Shown piece after piece: positions 1 to 6,428 of a stretch of DNA of 45,324 nt; within the stretch, counting starts at the first letter, position 1; the number at the start of each line of letters is the position of its first letter. Made by a program: the position numbers and the translations under genes. The notes beneath the pieces were generated by a model, which made no database searches, was not told where the DNA came from, and worked only from the letters and a program-made list of their open reading frames with translations. The stretch is from a virus, in IMG/VR virus record IMGVR_UViG_3300034682_000013, positions 1 to 45,324 of that record; one strand, written 5' to 3'.

Positions 1-46
1 GGCACCAACCATGGACATCACTCTCAAGGCAATGCCTTGTCAGCAT

Positions 47-120
47 GGCGCGTTAGCAAAGCGGTTATGCAGCGGATTGCAAATCCGTTTAGTCCGGTTC
101 GACTCCGGAACGTGCCTCCA
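47..120 (+). tRNA. tRNA-Cys (GCA), intact copy at attL
   Basis: A cloverleaf can be drawn by eye. The 7-bp acceptor stem pairs 47-53 with 110-116, with one G-U wobble (50:113). The anticodon stem 72-76/84-88 encloses a loop with anticodon GCA at 79-81. The T stem is 93-97/105-109 with loop TTCGACT. The discriminator is T117 and CCA (118-120) is encoded. The 5' half is host DNA. The 3' half from about 74 is shared with the phage attachment site, so integration regenerates a complete tRNA. Confidence 0.95.
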
Positions 121-121
121 T
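74..121 (+). repeat. attL, 48-bp core repeat within tRNA-Cys
   Basis: This 48-bp stretch is identical to 45199-45246. It runs from the anticodon stem through the T arm, the CCA end and one further T. Identity stops at position 73 on the left (C here, G at attR) and at 122 on the right (C here, A at attR). The crossover lies somewhere inside; the anticodon-loop region is the usual site for tRNA-targeting tyrosine integrases. Confidence 0.93.
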
Positions 122-136
122 CTTCTTCGTAAGATG

Positions 137-170
137 AAAGCCTGTCCCCGCAAGGGATGGGCTTTTGTTT
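137..170 (+). terminator. Intrinsic terminator between tRNA-Cys and RNA polymerase gene
   Basis: AAAGCC (137-142) pairs with GGCTTT (160-165). The stem continues inward through two G-U pairs to GTCCC/GGGA-type pairing, about 12 bp in all, with loop CGCAA, and is followed by TTTTGTTT. It begins 16 bp beyond the att repeat, so it is phage DNA. In the prophage it would end the tRNA transcript and shield the phage RNA polymerase gene from host transcription. In the excised form it would sit between the integrase and RNA polymerase genes. Confidence 0.8.
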
Positions 171-180
171 CCAAGTTGGG

Positions 181-194
181 GCTCACTTGTGGGT
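181..194 (+). promoter_or_regulatory. Operator-like inverted repeat O1 upstream of RNA polymerase gene
   Basis: The core CTCAC-TT-GTGGG matches the recurrent phage motif TCYCAC-NN-GTGRGA seen in both early promoters. It lies 78 bp before the polymerase start. No clear sigma70 promoter could be assigned here. Confidence 0.55.
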
Positions 195-213
195 CTAACC
201 CGATAGTGGGCAG

Positions 214-232
214 TGTGACAAATTTTGTGACA
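214..232 (+). promoter_or_regulatory. Possible integrase arm-type sites, left arm
   Basis: There are two direct copies of TGTGACA (214-220 and 226-232) spaced 12 bp apart, about 93 bp outside the att core. The same heptamer occurs near the right att core at 45046-45052, with an inverted variant at 45060-45066. This resembles the paired arm sites of lambda-type integrases, but the role is inferred. Confidence 0.4.
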
Positions 233-271
233 GGACGGGTCAGGACCCCGCGAAAGACGCAAGGTGAAGAC

Positions 272-2941
272 ATGCTAACGAACGAGATTACCCGAAAGAT
301 CGCATTAGATTCTCTCAAGCTAGAAGTGCTCCAGCGGGCGATGGAACAAGACGCACATCGCCGCGCACAGAAGAGGGCAACCGAGCGAGCCCAGAAGCTC
401 GTCGAGAAGGGACGCGAGGGTGACGGCAACGCCGCCGACGCGATGATCAACTGGTCAATCACCGACGTGATTCAGAAGGTCAGGGATTGGATCCAACACA
501 CCGAAGGGGAGGCCAAGAAGGGACGCCCGTCTCACGAACAGCGCCTCCTGCCCATCTACAGCGCCCTAGCAGAAGACCTGGGCGAGTTCGTATCAGGCGG
601 CCTTGGCTCCTGCTTCAACGGCATAACGCGAGGGGTCAGCCTGACTAAAACCGCGTTCGACATTGGCCGTCGCGCCGAGCACATCCTGATGATGCGCGAG
701 GTGCGGAACCACGATAAGAAGCTGTTCGCCCGCATGGTGAATCGCATGAAAGAAAAGGGCGAGGAATCCAAGCGAGCCGACACCCTGTCGTTCACAATGC
801 GAGTGAATGAAATCGAATGGGATAACTGGCCCGAGCACATTAAGCTGGCCCTTGGGATGCACTTCATCCACCTCGTCATGGACGTGACCGGATACTTCGA
901 GATCCAGAACGTCATGGAGAACAAGAAGACCGTACAGACGCTTGCATTGACCCCAGAGGCCGCCCGCAAGCTCAACAGTGGTCAGCTCCAACTAATTCAA
1001 AACGCCACGCTCTATGAGCCGATGATCGTCCCTCCTGTCCACTGGCAGCCTGGGGTCGTCACTGGAGCGGGCTATCTCACCAACGTCCAGCGTCCGCTGG
1101 CGCTCGTAAAGACCAACTCTCGCAAGTACCTGCGCGACCTAGCGCATCTGAAGGACGAGCGCCTATCAACATTCTACCGTGGCCTTGAAGGCGCACAGGG
1201 GACCGGCTGGCGCATTCGTAAGCCCATCCTTGACCTGATCGGACAGATGCGGAAAGCAGGGAACAGCTTAGGCGTACTGCCTCCCTTGAAGCTCGCCGAA
1301 GGTACGGACGCCCCTTTCGAGGCTGACGAAGCCGCAAAGATACTGGAACGATGGGATGCCAGTATGGGGAATCGTCGTGACTGGATAGCAACCCTGCCAA
1401 AGAAAGAGCAGATAGCAGTCAACATGTTCCTCGACTGGAAAGCTACTGAGGCTCGCCGTCACAAAGCCAACGTTGAGCTGCAAGGCCGCTGGGTAGGGCT
1501 GGCCCGTAATCTTGCCACCGCACACCGCCTGAAGGGCTACGACTCGATCTACCTGCCTTATCAGGTGGACTTCCGGTGCCGTGTCTACGCCGTCACACAG
1601 GGCGGCCTGAGCCCACAAGGCGAGGACTACATCAAGGCCCTGCTTGAGCTGGACACTGCGCTGCCGTTGGGTGAGCGTGGGTGGTGGTGGCTACGCTGGC
1701 ACACAGCGAACGTGTGGGGCGAGGACAAGGCTTGCCACGACGACCGTGTGAAGTGGGCAGACGAGCACATGGACATGATCCGCGCCTGTGCCGAAGACCC
1801 CCTGAACAACCGTGAGTGGACTGACGCCGACAAGCCGTTCCAATTCCTGGCCTGCTGCTTTGAGCTGAACGAAGCCCTGAAGGGGAACCCGTTCGAGTTC
1901 GAGAGTCGCATCCCGATTGCCTTGGATGGGTCATGCTCCGGCCTACAGCACCTTGGGATGGCTACCCGCTGCACCAGCACAGGCCACGCCGTAAACCTCA
2001 TTGCCGGTGAGAAGCCGAGCGACATCTACCAAATCGTGGCCGACAAGGTTGCGAGGGATCTCCGTGCGCTCGTTTCAGGTGGTCTCACTTGTAAGAAGGA
2101 AGAGTGGTTAGAACACGCCCAGAAATGGCTCGACTGGGAGCCTGCGTGGAAGAACGGCAAGCTGTCCCGCAACGTGACCAAGCGTTCCGTCATGACCTTC
2201 CCCTACGGCTCCGCTGAGTACGGCTTTGGCGAGCAGGTCATGGAGGACACCCTGAAGCCTGCGTATGACGCCGCAGGGGTGCGGGCAGGGGAAATGGGTG
2301 TACCGCTCTCCGAGATCTTCCCGTGGCCGGACTTCAAGAGCCTGAACCATGCGGCTCGCCTGATGGCGTGGCTGATCTGGCGGGCAGTTAACGAGACCGT
2401 GAAGATCCCCGCACAGATCATGCACTGGCTCCAGCAGATGGCCCGTCTTGTGGTCAAGTCAAACGCACCGGTCAAGTGGACAACCCCGCTGGGCTTCCCC
2501 GTGGTGCAGTCCTACTACAAACAGGATGGCCGCACCATTGACTCCGTGCTGTACGGCAAGAAGCGGGTACAGGTGCGCTACCGTGTGGAGACCCGTGAGC
2601 TGGACGCACACCGTCAGGTGAACGGGATCGCCCCGAACGTGGTTCACAGCCTCGACTCCACGCACCTCCTGATGACCGTCGCTGCGGCAATGGACGAGGG
2701 GATCAACCACTTCGCCCTGATCCACGACTCCTTCGGGACACATGCGGCCAATACCGACAAGCTGTTCCGGATCGTCCGTGAGCAGATGATCAAGCTCTAC
2801 TCCAGCGACTACTTCAAGGAGCTGAAGCAAGAGCTAACGGCACTCGTCCCGATGGAGTACCGCGACCAAATCCCAGACCTCCCTGTCTATGGTGACATGG
2901 ACATTGAGTGTCTGCTCGACTCTCCCTATGCCTTCTCTTAA
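272..2941 (+). CDS. Single-subunit phage RNA polymerase (T7 gp1-like)
   Basis: This is a DNA-directed RNA polymerase of the T7 family, 889 aa against 883 in T7. The catalytic aspartates are present: D552 in DGSCSGLQHL and D819 in HDSFGT. The K637/Y645 pair lies in KRSVMTFPYG, and PNVVHSLDSTH precedes the last motif, so it looks fully active. I chose ATG 272 because AAGGTG lies just upstream and the length then fits the family; an in-frame extension back to position 11 would read through the tRNA. In T7 this enzyme transcribes all middle and late genes. Here it is the first gene inside attL, separated from the host-type early promoters at 40.5 kb by the whole prophage. Confidence 0.97.
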   Translation: MLTNEITRKIALDSLKLEVLQRAMEQDAHRRAQKRATERAQKLVEKGREGDGNAADAMINWSITDVIQKVRDWIQHTEGEAKKGRPSHEQRLLPIYSALAEDLGEFVSGGLGSCFNGITRGVSLTKTAFDIGRRAEHILMMREVRNHDKKLFARMVNRMKEKGEESKRADTLSFTMRVNEIEWDNWPEHIKLALGMHFIHLVMDVTGYFEIQNVMENKKTVQTLALTPEAARKLNSGQLQLIQNATLYEPMIVPPVHWQPGVVTGAGYLTNVQRPLALVKTNSRKYLRDLAHLKDERLSTFYRGLEGAQGTGWRIRKPILDLIGQMRKAGNSLGVLPPLKLAEGTDAPFEADEAAKILERWDASMGNRRDWIATLPKKEQIAVNMFLDWKATEARRHKANVELQGRWVGLARNLATAHRLKGYDSIYLPYQVDFRCRVYAVTQGGLSPQGEDYIKALLELDTALPLGERGWWWLRWHTANVWGEDKACHDDRVKWADEHMDMIRACAEDPLNNREWTDADKPFQFLACCFELNEALKGNPFEFESRIPIALDGSCSGLQHLGMATRCTSTGHAVNLIAGEKPSDIYQIVADKVARDLRALVSGGLTCKKEEWLEHAQKWLDWEPAWKNGKLSRNVTKRSVMTFPYGSAEYGFGEQVMEDTLKPAYDAAGVRAGEMGVPLSEIFPWPDFKSLNHAARLMAWLIWRAVNETVKIPAQIMHWLQQMARLVVKSNAPVKWTTPLGFPVVQSYYKQDGRTIDSVLYGKKRVQVRYRVETRELDAHRQVNGIAPNVVHSLDSTHLLMTVAAAMDEGINHFALIHDSFGTHAANTDKLFRIVREQMIKLYSSDYFKELKQELTALVPMEYRDQIPDLPVYGDMDIECLLDSPYAFS

Positions 2942-2959
2942 TCCCTCCGCATAGGGGGT
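2937..2959 (+). promoter_or_regulatory. Candidate phage RNA polymerase promoter after gene 1
   Basis: TTAATCCCT is followed by CATAGGGGG, placing a G-run at the expected +1 (2954). The CCCT block and ATAGG resemble T3/T7-class promoters and the stronger sites at 17576 and 20470 in this prophage. T7 has promoters in the same place (phi1.1A/B). The match is imperfect, so this would be a weak middle promoter. Confidence 0.45.
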
Positions 2960-2965
2960 CTACCG

Positions 2966-2996
2966 GAAGGACTAAAAGACAATCTTCTAGTCCTTC
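2966..2996 (+). terminator. 9-bp perfect hairpin after RNA polymerase gene
   Basis: GAAGGACTA (2966-2974) is exactly complementary to TAGTCCTTC (2988-2996), with a 13-nt loop, followed by TTTA. It could be a weak terminator or an RNase III processing site; T7 has such a site after gene 1. The sequence does not decide between them. Confidence 0.5.
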
Positions 2997-3123
2997 TTTA
3001 AGAAAACCCTAGAGACGATCTCTCTACTTAAAGGCAATACCTCAAGAGTTAATCCCTGAGTAATCCCTAAGACCTTCTCCCAGACCTGCATCCCGTGGGT
3101 TTGGGTTTCTTTTGCCCCAAGAG

Positions 3124-3137
3124 TCCCACAAGTGGCT
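3124..3137 (+). promoter_or_regulatory. Operator-like inverted repeat O2 before the ParB-like gene
   Basis: TCCCAC-AA-GTGGCT fits the recurrent TCYCAC-NN-GTGRGA element in the left half and the first four bases of the right half. It ends 25 bp before the start codon of the next gene. Confidence 0.45.
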
Positions 3138-3162
3138 CGAATGACAATTGGAGAATGACTTA

Positions 3163-4245
3163 ATGACTACTTCCGCTATCGAAATCACTTCTATCATCCG
3201 CTCCGCTGGCACCCAGTTCCGCGCCAACATGAACGACGACAACGTTGAAGACATGATGGACCTGATCGAGCGGGGGATTACCTTCAAGACAAAAATCCGT
3301 CTCGCTGAATTGGATGGCCGCCTCTACCTTACTGACGGTTTCCACCGTATCGAAGCGTACCGCCGCCTGGACATTCTGGAGATCCCTTCTGACCAGTGTG
3401 TGATTGTCCCTGCGTCCTCCATTGAAGAGGTGCGCGTCATGGCAATGGGGGCCAACGTCCAACACGGCAAAGGAACCACCGAGGCTGACTACTTCATCAT
3501 CATCAAGAAAATGATGGAGTTGGAAGGTGGTAAGTACATGAAGAACGCCTTCGAGCCGGACATAAAGTTAATCGCTGAGTCTATTGGCGCTGCTGTCACT
3601 GCTGTGCGTCGGGGCTACAGTGACTACAAGGGAGCAAAGGACAATCCGCATCCAAGCCTCTCCCAACAATGCAAAGAACGCCGTGACGCTGCGATTCTGG
3701 AGAGCCACAAGGAAGGCATGAGCGATAACGCAATCGCGAAGCTGTTCAAGATGACACAATCCACCGTCACCAGGATTCGTGGGGAGCTAATGCAAAATGC
3801 GGAATCCGCAAAATGCATAACCCCAGAGACCTCCACCTCCACCGTCCCGATGGCATCCACTGAAGACCGCTTCGGCACCCGCGCTTCCTCTTCCTTTGTT
3901 AATGAACAGCTCGAAGAGTTGCTTGGTCCGGACTACCTCGACATGGACGGCAACGCTGCTTTCTCCCTGAGTGAAGATGAAGCTGATGCTCCTGCCGCCC
4001 GCTTCGACGTCCTTGCCGCTACCGGCTACGGCGAATACCTCTGCCAGTACACCAAGCCTTCCCAGCCTGCCAACGAGTTTGAGCAGGTGGAGTACGACAA
4101 GGCCAACCCTGTGAAGCTCCAAGAGGAATGGATGGTGTCTTGCGACAAGATCGCTGAACTCAAAGCGATGCTGGAAGAGGAACTCAAGCACAACGCATGG
4201 TTGAAGCGCCGTGGCGTCCTGAGCGGCGTAGCTTTGCCTGAATAA
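3163..4245 (+). CDS. ParB/sulfiredoxin-fold DNA-binding protein
   Basis: The product is 360 aa. Residues about 20-100 look like the ParB N-terminal (ParB/Srx) domain, with LTDGFHRIEAYRRL matching the DGxHR-type motif. A helix-turn-helix follows at about 185-210 (DNAIAKLFKMTQSTVTRIR). The C-terminal 130 residues are low-complexity and acidic and end in a charged helix. ATG 3163 was chosen because GGAGA lies 8 nt upstream; a TTG 15 nt earlier would overlap that ribosome site. Standard T7-like phages lack such a gene between gene 1 and gene 2.5. No ParA partner is present, so plasmid-style partition is unlikely. A transcriptional role or a ParB-like nuclease/CTPase activity is possible. Confidence 0.7.
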   Translation: MTTSAIEITSIIRSAGTQFRANMNDDNVEDMMDLIERGITFKTKIRLAELDGRLYLTDGFHRIEAYRRLDILEIPSDQCVIVPASSIEEVRVMAMGANVQHGKGTTEADYFIIIKKMMELEGGKYMKNAFEPDIKLIAESIGAAVTAVRRGYSDYKGAKDNPHPSLSQQCKERRDAAILESHKEGMSDNAIAKLFKMTQSTVTRIRGELMQNAESAKCITPETSTSTVPMASTEDRFGTRASSSFVNEQLEELLGPDYLDMDGNAAFSLSEDEADAPAARFDVLAATGYGEYLCQYTKPSQPANEFEQVEYDKANPVKLQEEWMVSCDKIAELKAMLEEELKHNAWLKRRGVLSGVALPE

Positions 4246-4259
4246 AACCACAAGTGAGA
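4246..4259 (+). promoter_or_regulatory. Operator-like half-perfect repeat O3
   Basis: AACCAC-AA-GTGAGA has a perfect right half of the recurrent TCYCAC-NN-GTGRGA motif and a partial left half. It lies directly after the ParB-like gene and just before a terminator-like hairpin. Confidence 0.4.
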
Positions 4260-4288
4260 GGGGGTCGTTTCAAAGGCCCCCTTGTTTT
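4259..4288 (+). terminator. Probable intrinsic terminator
   Basis: GGGGG (4260-4264) can pair with CCCCC (4277-4281) around a 12-nt loop, followed by TTGTTTT. It separates the ParB-like gene from the next small-gene cluster. The loop is large, so strength is uncertain. Confidence 0.5.
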
Positions 4289-4312
4289 CAAGTCCAACCC
4301 GAGAGGAACACT

Positions 4313-4402
4313 ATGACCAATAAAGAGTCCCTTCCTACTTTGGAAGAGCTGAAAGCCCGTGAGAAGCGCATCCGTGAAGCGATGGGGGTGTACGGTGACT
4401 AA
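4313..4402 (+). CDS. Small 29-aa charged protein
   Basis: The ORF starts at ATG 4313 with AGAGGAA upstream at ideal spacing and encodes a helical, charged 29-residue peptide (MTNKESLPTLEELK... ending VYGD). Its stop overlaps the GTG start of the next gene, suggesting translational coupling. No family is recognised. T7 has a similarly tiny gene (1.1) after its polymerase, but I see no sequence similarity. Confidence 0.6.
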   Translation: MTNKESLPTLEELKAREKRIREAMGVYGD

Positions 4403-4679
4403 CATCTGCGTCGTGTACGGCGTACCTTACGGTCGCGTCATGGAGCGTGATTGCACGTTCGGACGCGCAATGTTCTTAGTTGAGCAGGGCCACCAAGCGC
4501 GTCGCCCTTCTGTGCGTGGAGTGAATGTCTTCCCCAAGCGTCCACACGTAATGCTGCATCCCCCTTTTGAGGACTACCCAGAAGAAGAAAAAGGCTTCTT
4601 CACGGCCAGCGGCGATAAGTGGCTGCCAACCGCAAAAGACATGTCCGCATCTGATTGGGAGATCCTGACCAATGACTAA
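4395..4679 (+). CDS. Tad2-like (DUF2829) probable anti-Thoeris protein
   Basis: The product is 94 aa from GTG 4395, which overlaps the previous stop. It carries the pattern of DUF2829/Tad2 proteins: an N-terminal FGRAMFLVEQGHQARRP stretch (a helix followed by an xRR strand) and the C-terminal signature WLPTAKDMSASDWEIL, close to the family's WxPSxxDxxAxDW. Characterised Tad2 proteins bind the cyclic-ADP-ribose-type signal made by Thoeris ThsB and so block that NADase defence. The assignment is by motif only. Its place in a cluster of small genes right after the polymerase suits early counter-defence. The next gene starts 8 nt before this one ends. Confidence 0.68.
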   Translation: MTNICVVYGVPYGRVMERDCTFGRAMFLVEQGHQARRPSVRGVNVFPKRPHVMLHPPFEDYPEEEKGFFTASGDKWLPTAKDMSASDWEILTND

Positions 4680-4992
4680 GAAGACCAAATACATCCCGAA
4701 GTCCCTGCTGGTGCAGTCCAAGATCCGCGCAATGCTGACCCTGCATCCCCACGGCCTGACCCGCAACGAACTCCAAGTAGAGATCCTGACCCGCGACCTT
4801 TCCCTGAACGCTGACAAGGTTATGTCCTACCGGAAGTTCGCTGAGTTCGTCGTGAACCAGTCAACACCTATCAACATGATCTGCCCTGCGGTCCACGAAA
4901 TGATCCGCAAAGGGGTGATCAAGGTGGCAGGCACCCGCCCGTCCACCATTACCGGCGCTGAGAACGAAGTGCTGGTACTCGCCAAGAAGTAA
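4672..4992 (+). CDS. Hypothetical 106-aa protein, possible winged helix
   Basis: ATG 4672 overlaps the end of the Tad2-like gene by 8 nt, so the two are probably co-translated. The basic N-terminus is followed by a helix-turn-helix-like stretch (HGLTRNELQVEIL) and a later helix-strand (PAVHEMIRKGVIKVAG) that could form a winged-helix fold. No family is recognised. A DNA-binding or host-takeover role is possible, given its place between gene 1 and gene 2.5, but this is inference. Confidence 0.6.
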   Translation: MTKKTKYIPKSLLVQSKIRAMLTLHPHGLTRNELQVEILTRDLSLNADKVMSYRKFAEFVVNQSTPINMICPAVHEMIRKGVIKVAGTRPSTITGAENEVLVLAKK

Positions 4993-5010
4993 TCCCTGTC
5001 CCAAGCGAAA
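4988..5010 (+). promoter_or_regulatory. Candidate phage promoter before gene 2.5
   Basis: TAATCCCTGTCCCAAGCGA aligns with the strong sites CCCTGACCAAAGC at 7240, 17576, 20470 and 33429, with G at the expected +1 (5005). It overlaps the stop region of the previous gene and is followed by a terminator and then the ssDNA-binding protein gene. T7 phi2.5 sits in the same place. Confidence 0.55.
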
Positions 5011-5020
5011 GCACAACACA

Positions 5021-5075
5021 CCCGCCAAGCCTCTCCGGTTCGCCGTGAAGCTCAAATTGGCGGGTTTTCTTTTTT
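5021..5075 (+). terminator. Strong intrinsic terminator before ssDNA-binding protein gene
   Basis: CCCGCCAA (5021-5028) is exactly complementary to TTGGCGGG (5057-5064), with a 28-nt intervening loop that may fold further, followed by TTTTCTTTTTT. It closes the RNA polymerase and small-gene block and may be the counterpart of the T7 early terminator. Confidence 0.85.
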
Positions 5076-5096
5076 CTACTGATCCAAGAGGAACCT

Positions 5097-5744
5097 ATGA
5101 CCCCGACTTTCACCAAGAAACACGGCTACAACACCTTCACCACTCCGCGAGTGGCCGCCCAGTACCCGTACTTGCTGGACCCTGACACCAAGTTCAACGC
5201 CGAAGGCGACCTGAAGTGCAACTTCACCGTCGAGGACAACGACTACTGGCGCGGTGTGATCGAGCAGTGTGAGTCCGACCTGAAGGAATACGCCGCTCAA
5301 GTCCACAAGGACACCGGCAAGAAGCCGCGCCTGTCCACCGACCTGCCGTGGGTAGAGAACGACGACGGCACCATCACCTTCAAGACCAAGCGCAAAGCCC
5401 AGATCACCCGCAAGAAGGACAAGAAGGTAATCGAGATCACCGTTCCCCAGTTCGACGCCAAGGGCAAGCCGATCAAGCCGATGGTCAAGATTGGCGGCGG
5501 CTCCGAAATCCGCCTGAGCCTTGAGATCTACACCTGGCTTGCCTCCAACAAAGCCGGTGTGTCCCTGCGTCCGCTGGCCGTCAAAGTGCTGGAGCTGCGC
5601 GAGGGTGGTTCTTCCCGTTCCGCTGACGACTACGGCTTCGGTGACGAAGAGGAAGGCTTCGATGGTGCGGACGAAATGGGCCAGTCCCAGCGTTTCTATG
5701 ACAACGACATGATGGAAGAGGAAGAAGACCCGATTGACTTCTAA
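5097..5744 (+). CDS. Single-stranded DNA-binding protein (T7 gp2.5-like)
   Basis: The product is 215 aa against 232 in T7. It has an OB-fold-like core with alternating basic strands and a very acidic C-terminal tail (EEEEDPIDF) ending in Asp-Phe. That aromatic-ended acidic tail is the hallmark by which gp2.5 contacts the polymerase and helicase. AGAGGAA precedes the ATG. The gene is followed, with an 11-bp overlap, by the RusA fusion and then gene 4, which is the T7 gene order 2.5-3-3.5-4. Confidence 0.88.
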   Translation: MTPTFTKKHGYNTFTTPRVAAQYPYLLDPDTKFNAEGDLKCNFTVEDNDYWRGVIEQCESDLKEYAAQVHKDTGKKPRLSTDLPWVENDDGTITFKTKRKAQITRKKDKKVIEITVPQFDAKGKPIKPMVKIGGGSEIRLSLEIYTWLASNKAGVSLRPLAVKVLELREGGSSRSADDYGFGDEEEGFDGADEMGQSQRFYDNDMMEEEEDPIDF

Positions 5745-6426
5745 GGCGTGGACATACCTACCTGGGGTCGTCTCCGCCAACAAAATGTATTACCGCAATA
5801 AGACTCTGACCGCCGAGTACCGCACTTGGCGGCAGAAAGCCCAGCGGGTCCTCCCTGACATGGAGATACCTGATGGCCCGCTGGAGTTGCAGGTGTACGC
5901 CTACTTCGCCAACAAGGCGCGAGACCTGGACAACATCCTCAAGCCCCTACAAGACACCCTCCAAGAACGCTACGGATTCAACGACAACCGCATCTACAAG
6001 ATCGTGGCGGTCAAGATGCTGTGCGCCAAGGAGCTGAAAGACCGAGGGGAGGGCATCTACCTTCGCCTCCTGCCGTACAAGGGAAACCTGATGCAACCAA
6101 CCTTTAAGAAGCGACCGAAAACTGAGGCGGTCCTTCCCGTTTACACCAACACAGGAGAGAAAGACCTGTCCGTCTGGGACGTGGAAATGATCGACCGCCG
6201 CAACGGCTGCCTGACCCACGCCTCCCATTACGTGATCACCCGCGACGGTGTGGTCCATGCCGCACGAACCCCTGACGACTGCATCGGTAACGAGTGCGCT
6301 GACCTCGACCACAAGGTCGTCTGGATCAAGGTCGTCGGCAACCCAATGGGGCTGACAGAAGCCCAAGAGAAAGCCCTTGAGTCACTGACCAACGGGTTAG
6401 AGGCCAAGTACGGGATCGAGGGCTGA
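5734..6426 (+). CDS. RusA-type Holliday junction resolvase fused to degenerate T7-lysozyme-like domain
   Basis: The product is 230 aa. Residues 1-115 look like RusA: GPLELQVYAYF, then D64-L-D66-N, D74 and D84 as the acidic cluster. RusA resolves branched DNA and would replace T7 endonuclease I (gp3). Residues about 131-230 align with T7 lysozyme (gp3.5) over HYVITRDGVVHAAR, IGNECADLDHKVVWIKVVG and LTEAQEKALESL. The first zinc ligand (T7 His17) and catalytic Tyr46 are replaced, and the region holding His122, Lys128 and Cys130 is missing, so amidase activity is not expected. T7 lysozyme also binds and restrains T7 RNA polymerase, and that role could survive. The position matches T7 genes 3 and 3.5. 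Confidence 0.75.
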   Translation: MTSKAWTYLPGVVSANKMYYRNKTLTAEYRTWRQKAQRVLPDMEIPDGPLELQVYAYFANKARDLDNILKPLQDTLQERYGFNDNRIYKIVAVKMLCAKELKDRGEGIYLRLLPYKGNLMQPTFKKRPKTEAVLPVYTNTGEKDLSVWDVEMIDRRNGCLTHASHYVITRDGVVHAARTPDDCIGNECADLDHKVVWIKVVGNPMGLTEAQEKALESLTNGLEAKYGIEG

Positions 6427-6428
6427 GT

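Noticed and set aside
1-7. GGCACCA at the window start as the 3' end of an upstream tRNA
   Set aside because: Plausible because tRNA genes often cluster, but seven bases are not enough to call it.
11-271. In-frame N-terminal extension of the RNA polymerase gene back to position 11
   Set aside because: It would translate through the tRNA-Cys gene and the terminator; ATG 272 has a ribosome site and gives the normal family length.
2083-2096. Operator-like TCTCAC-TT-GTAAGA inside the RNA polymerase gene
   Set aside because: One mismatch, in coding sequence and far from any start; likely chance.
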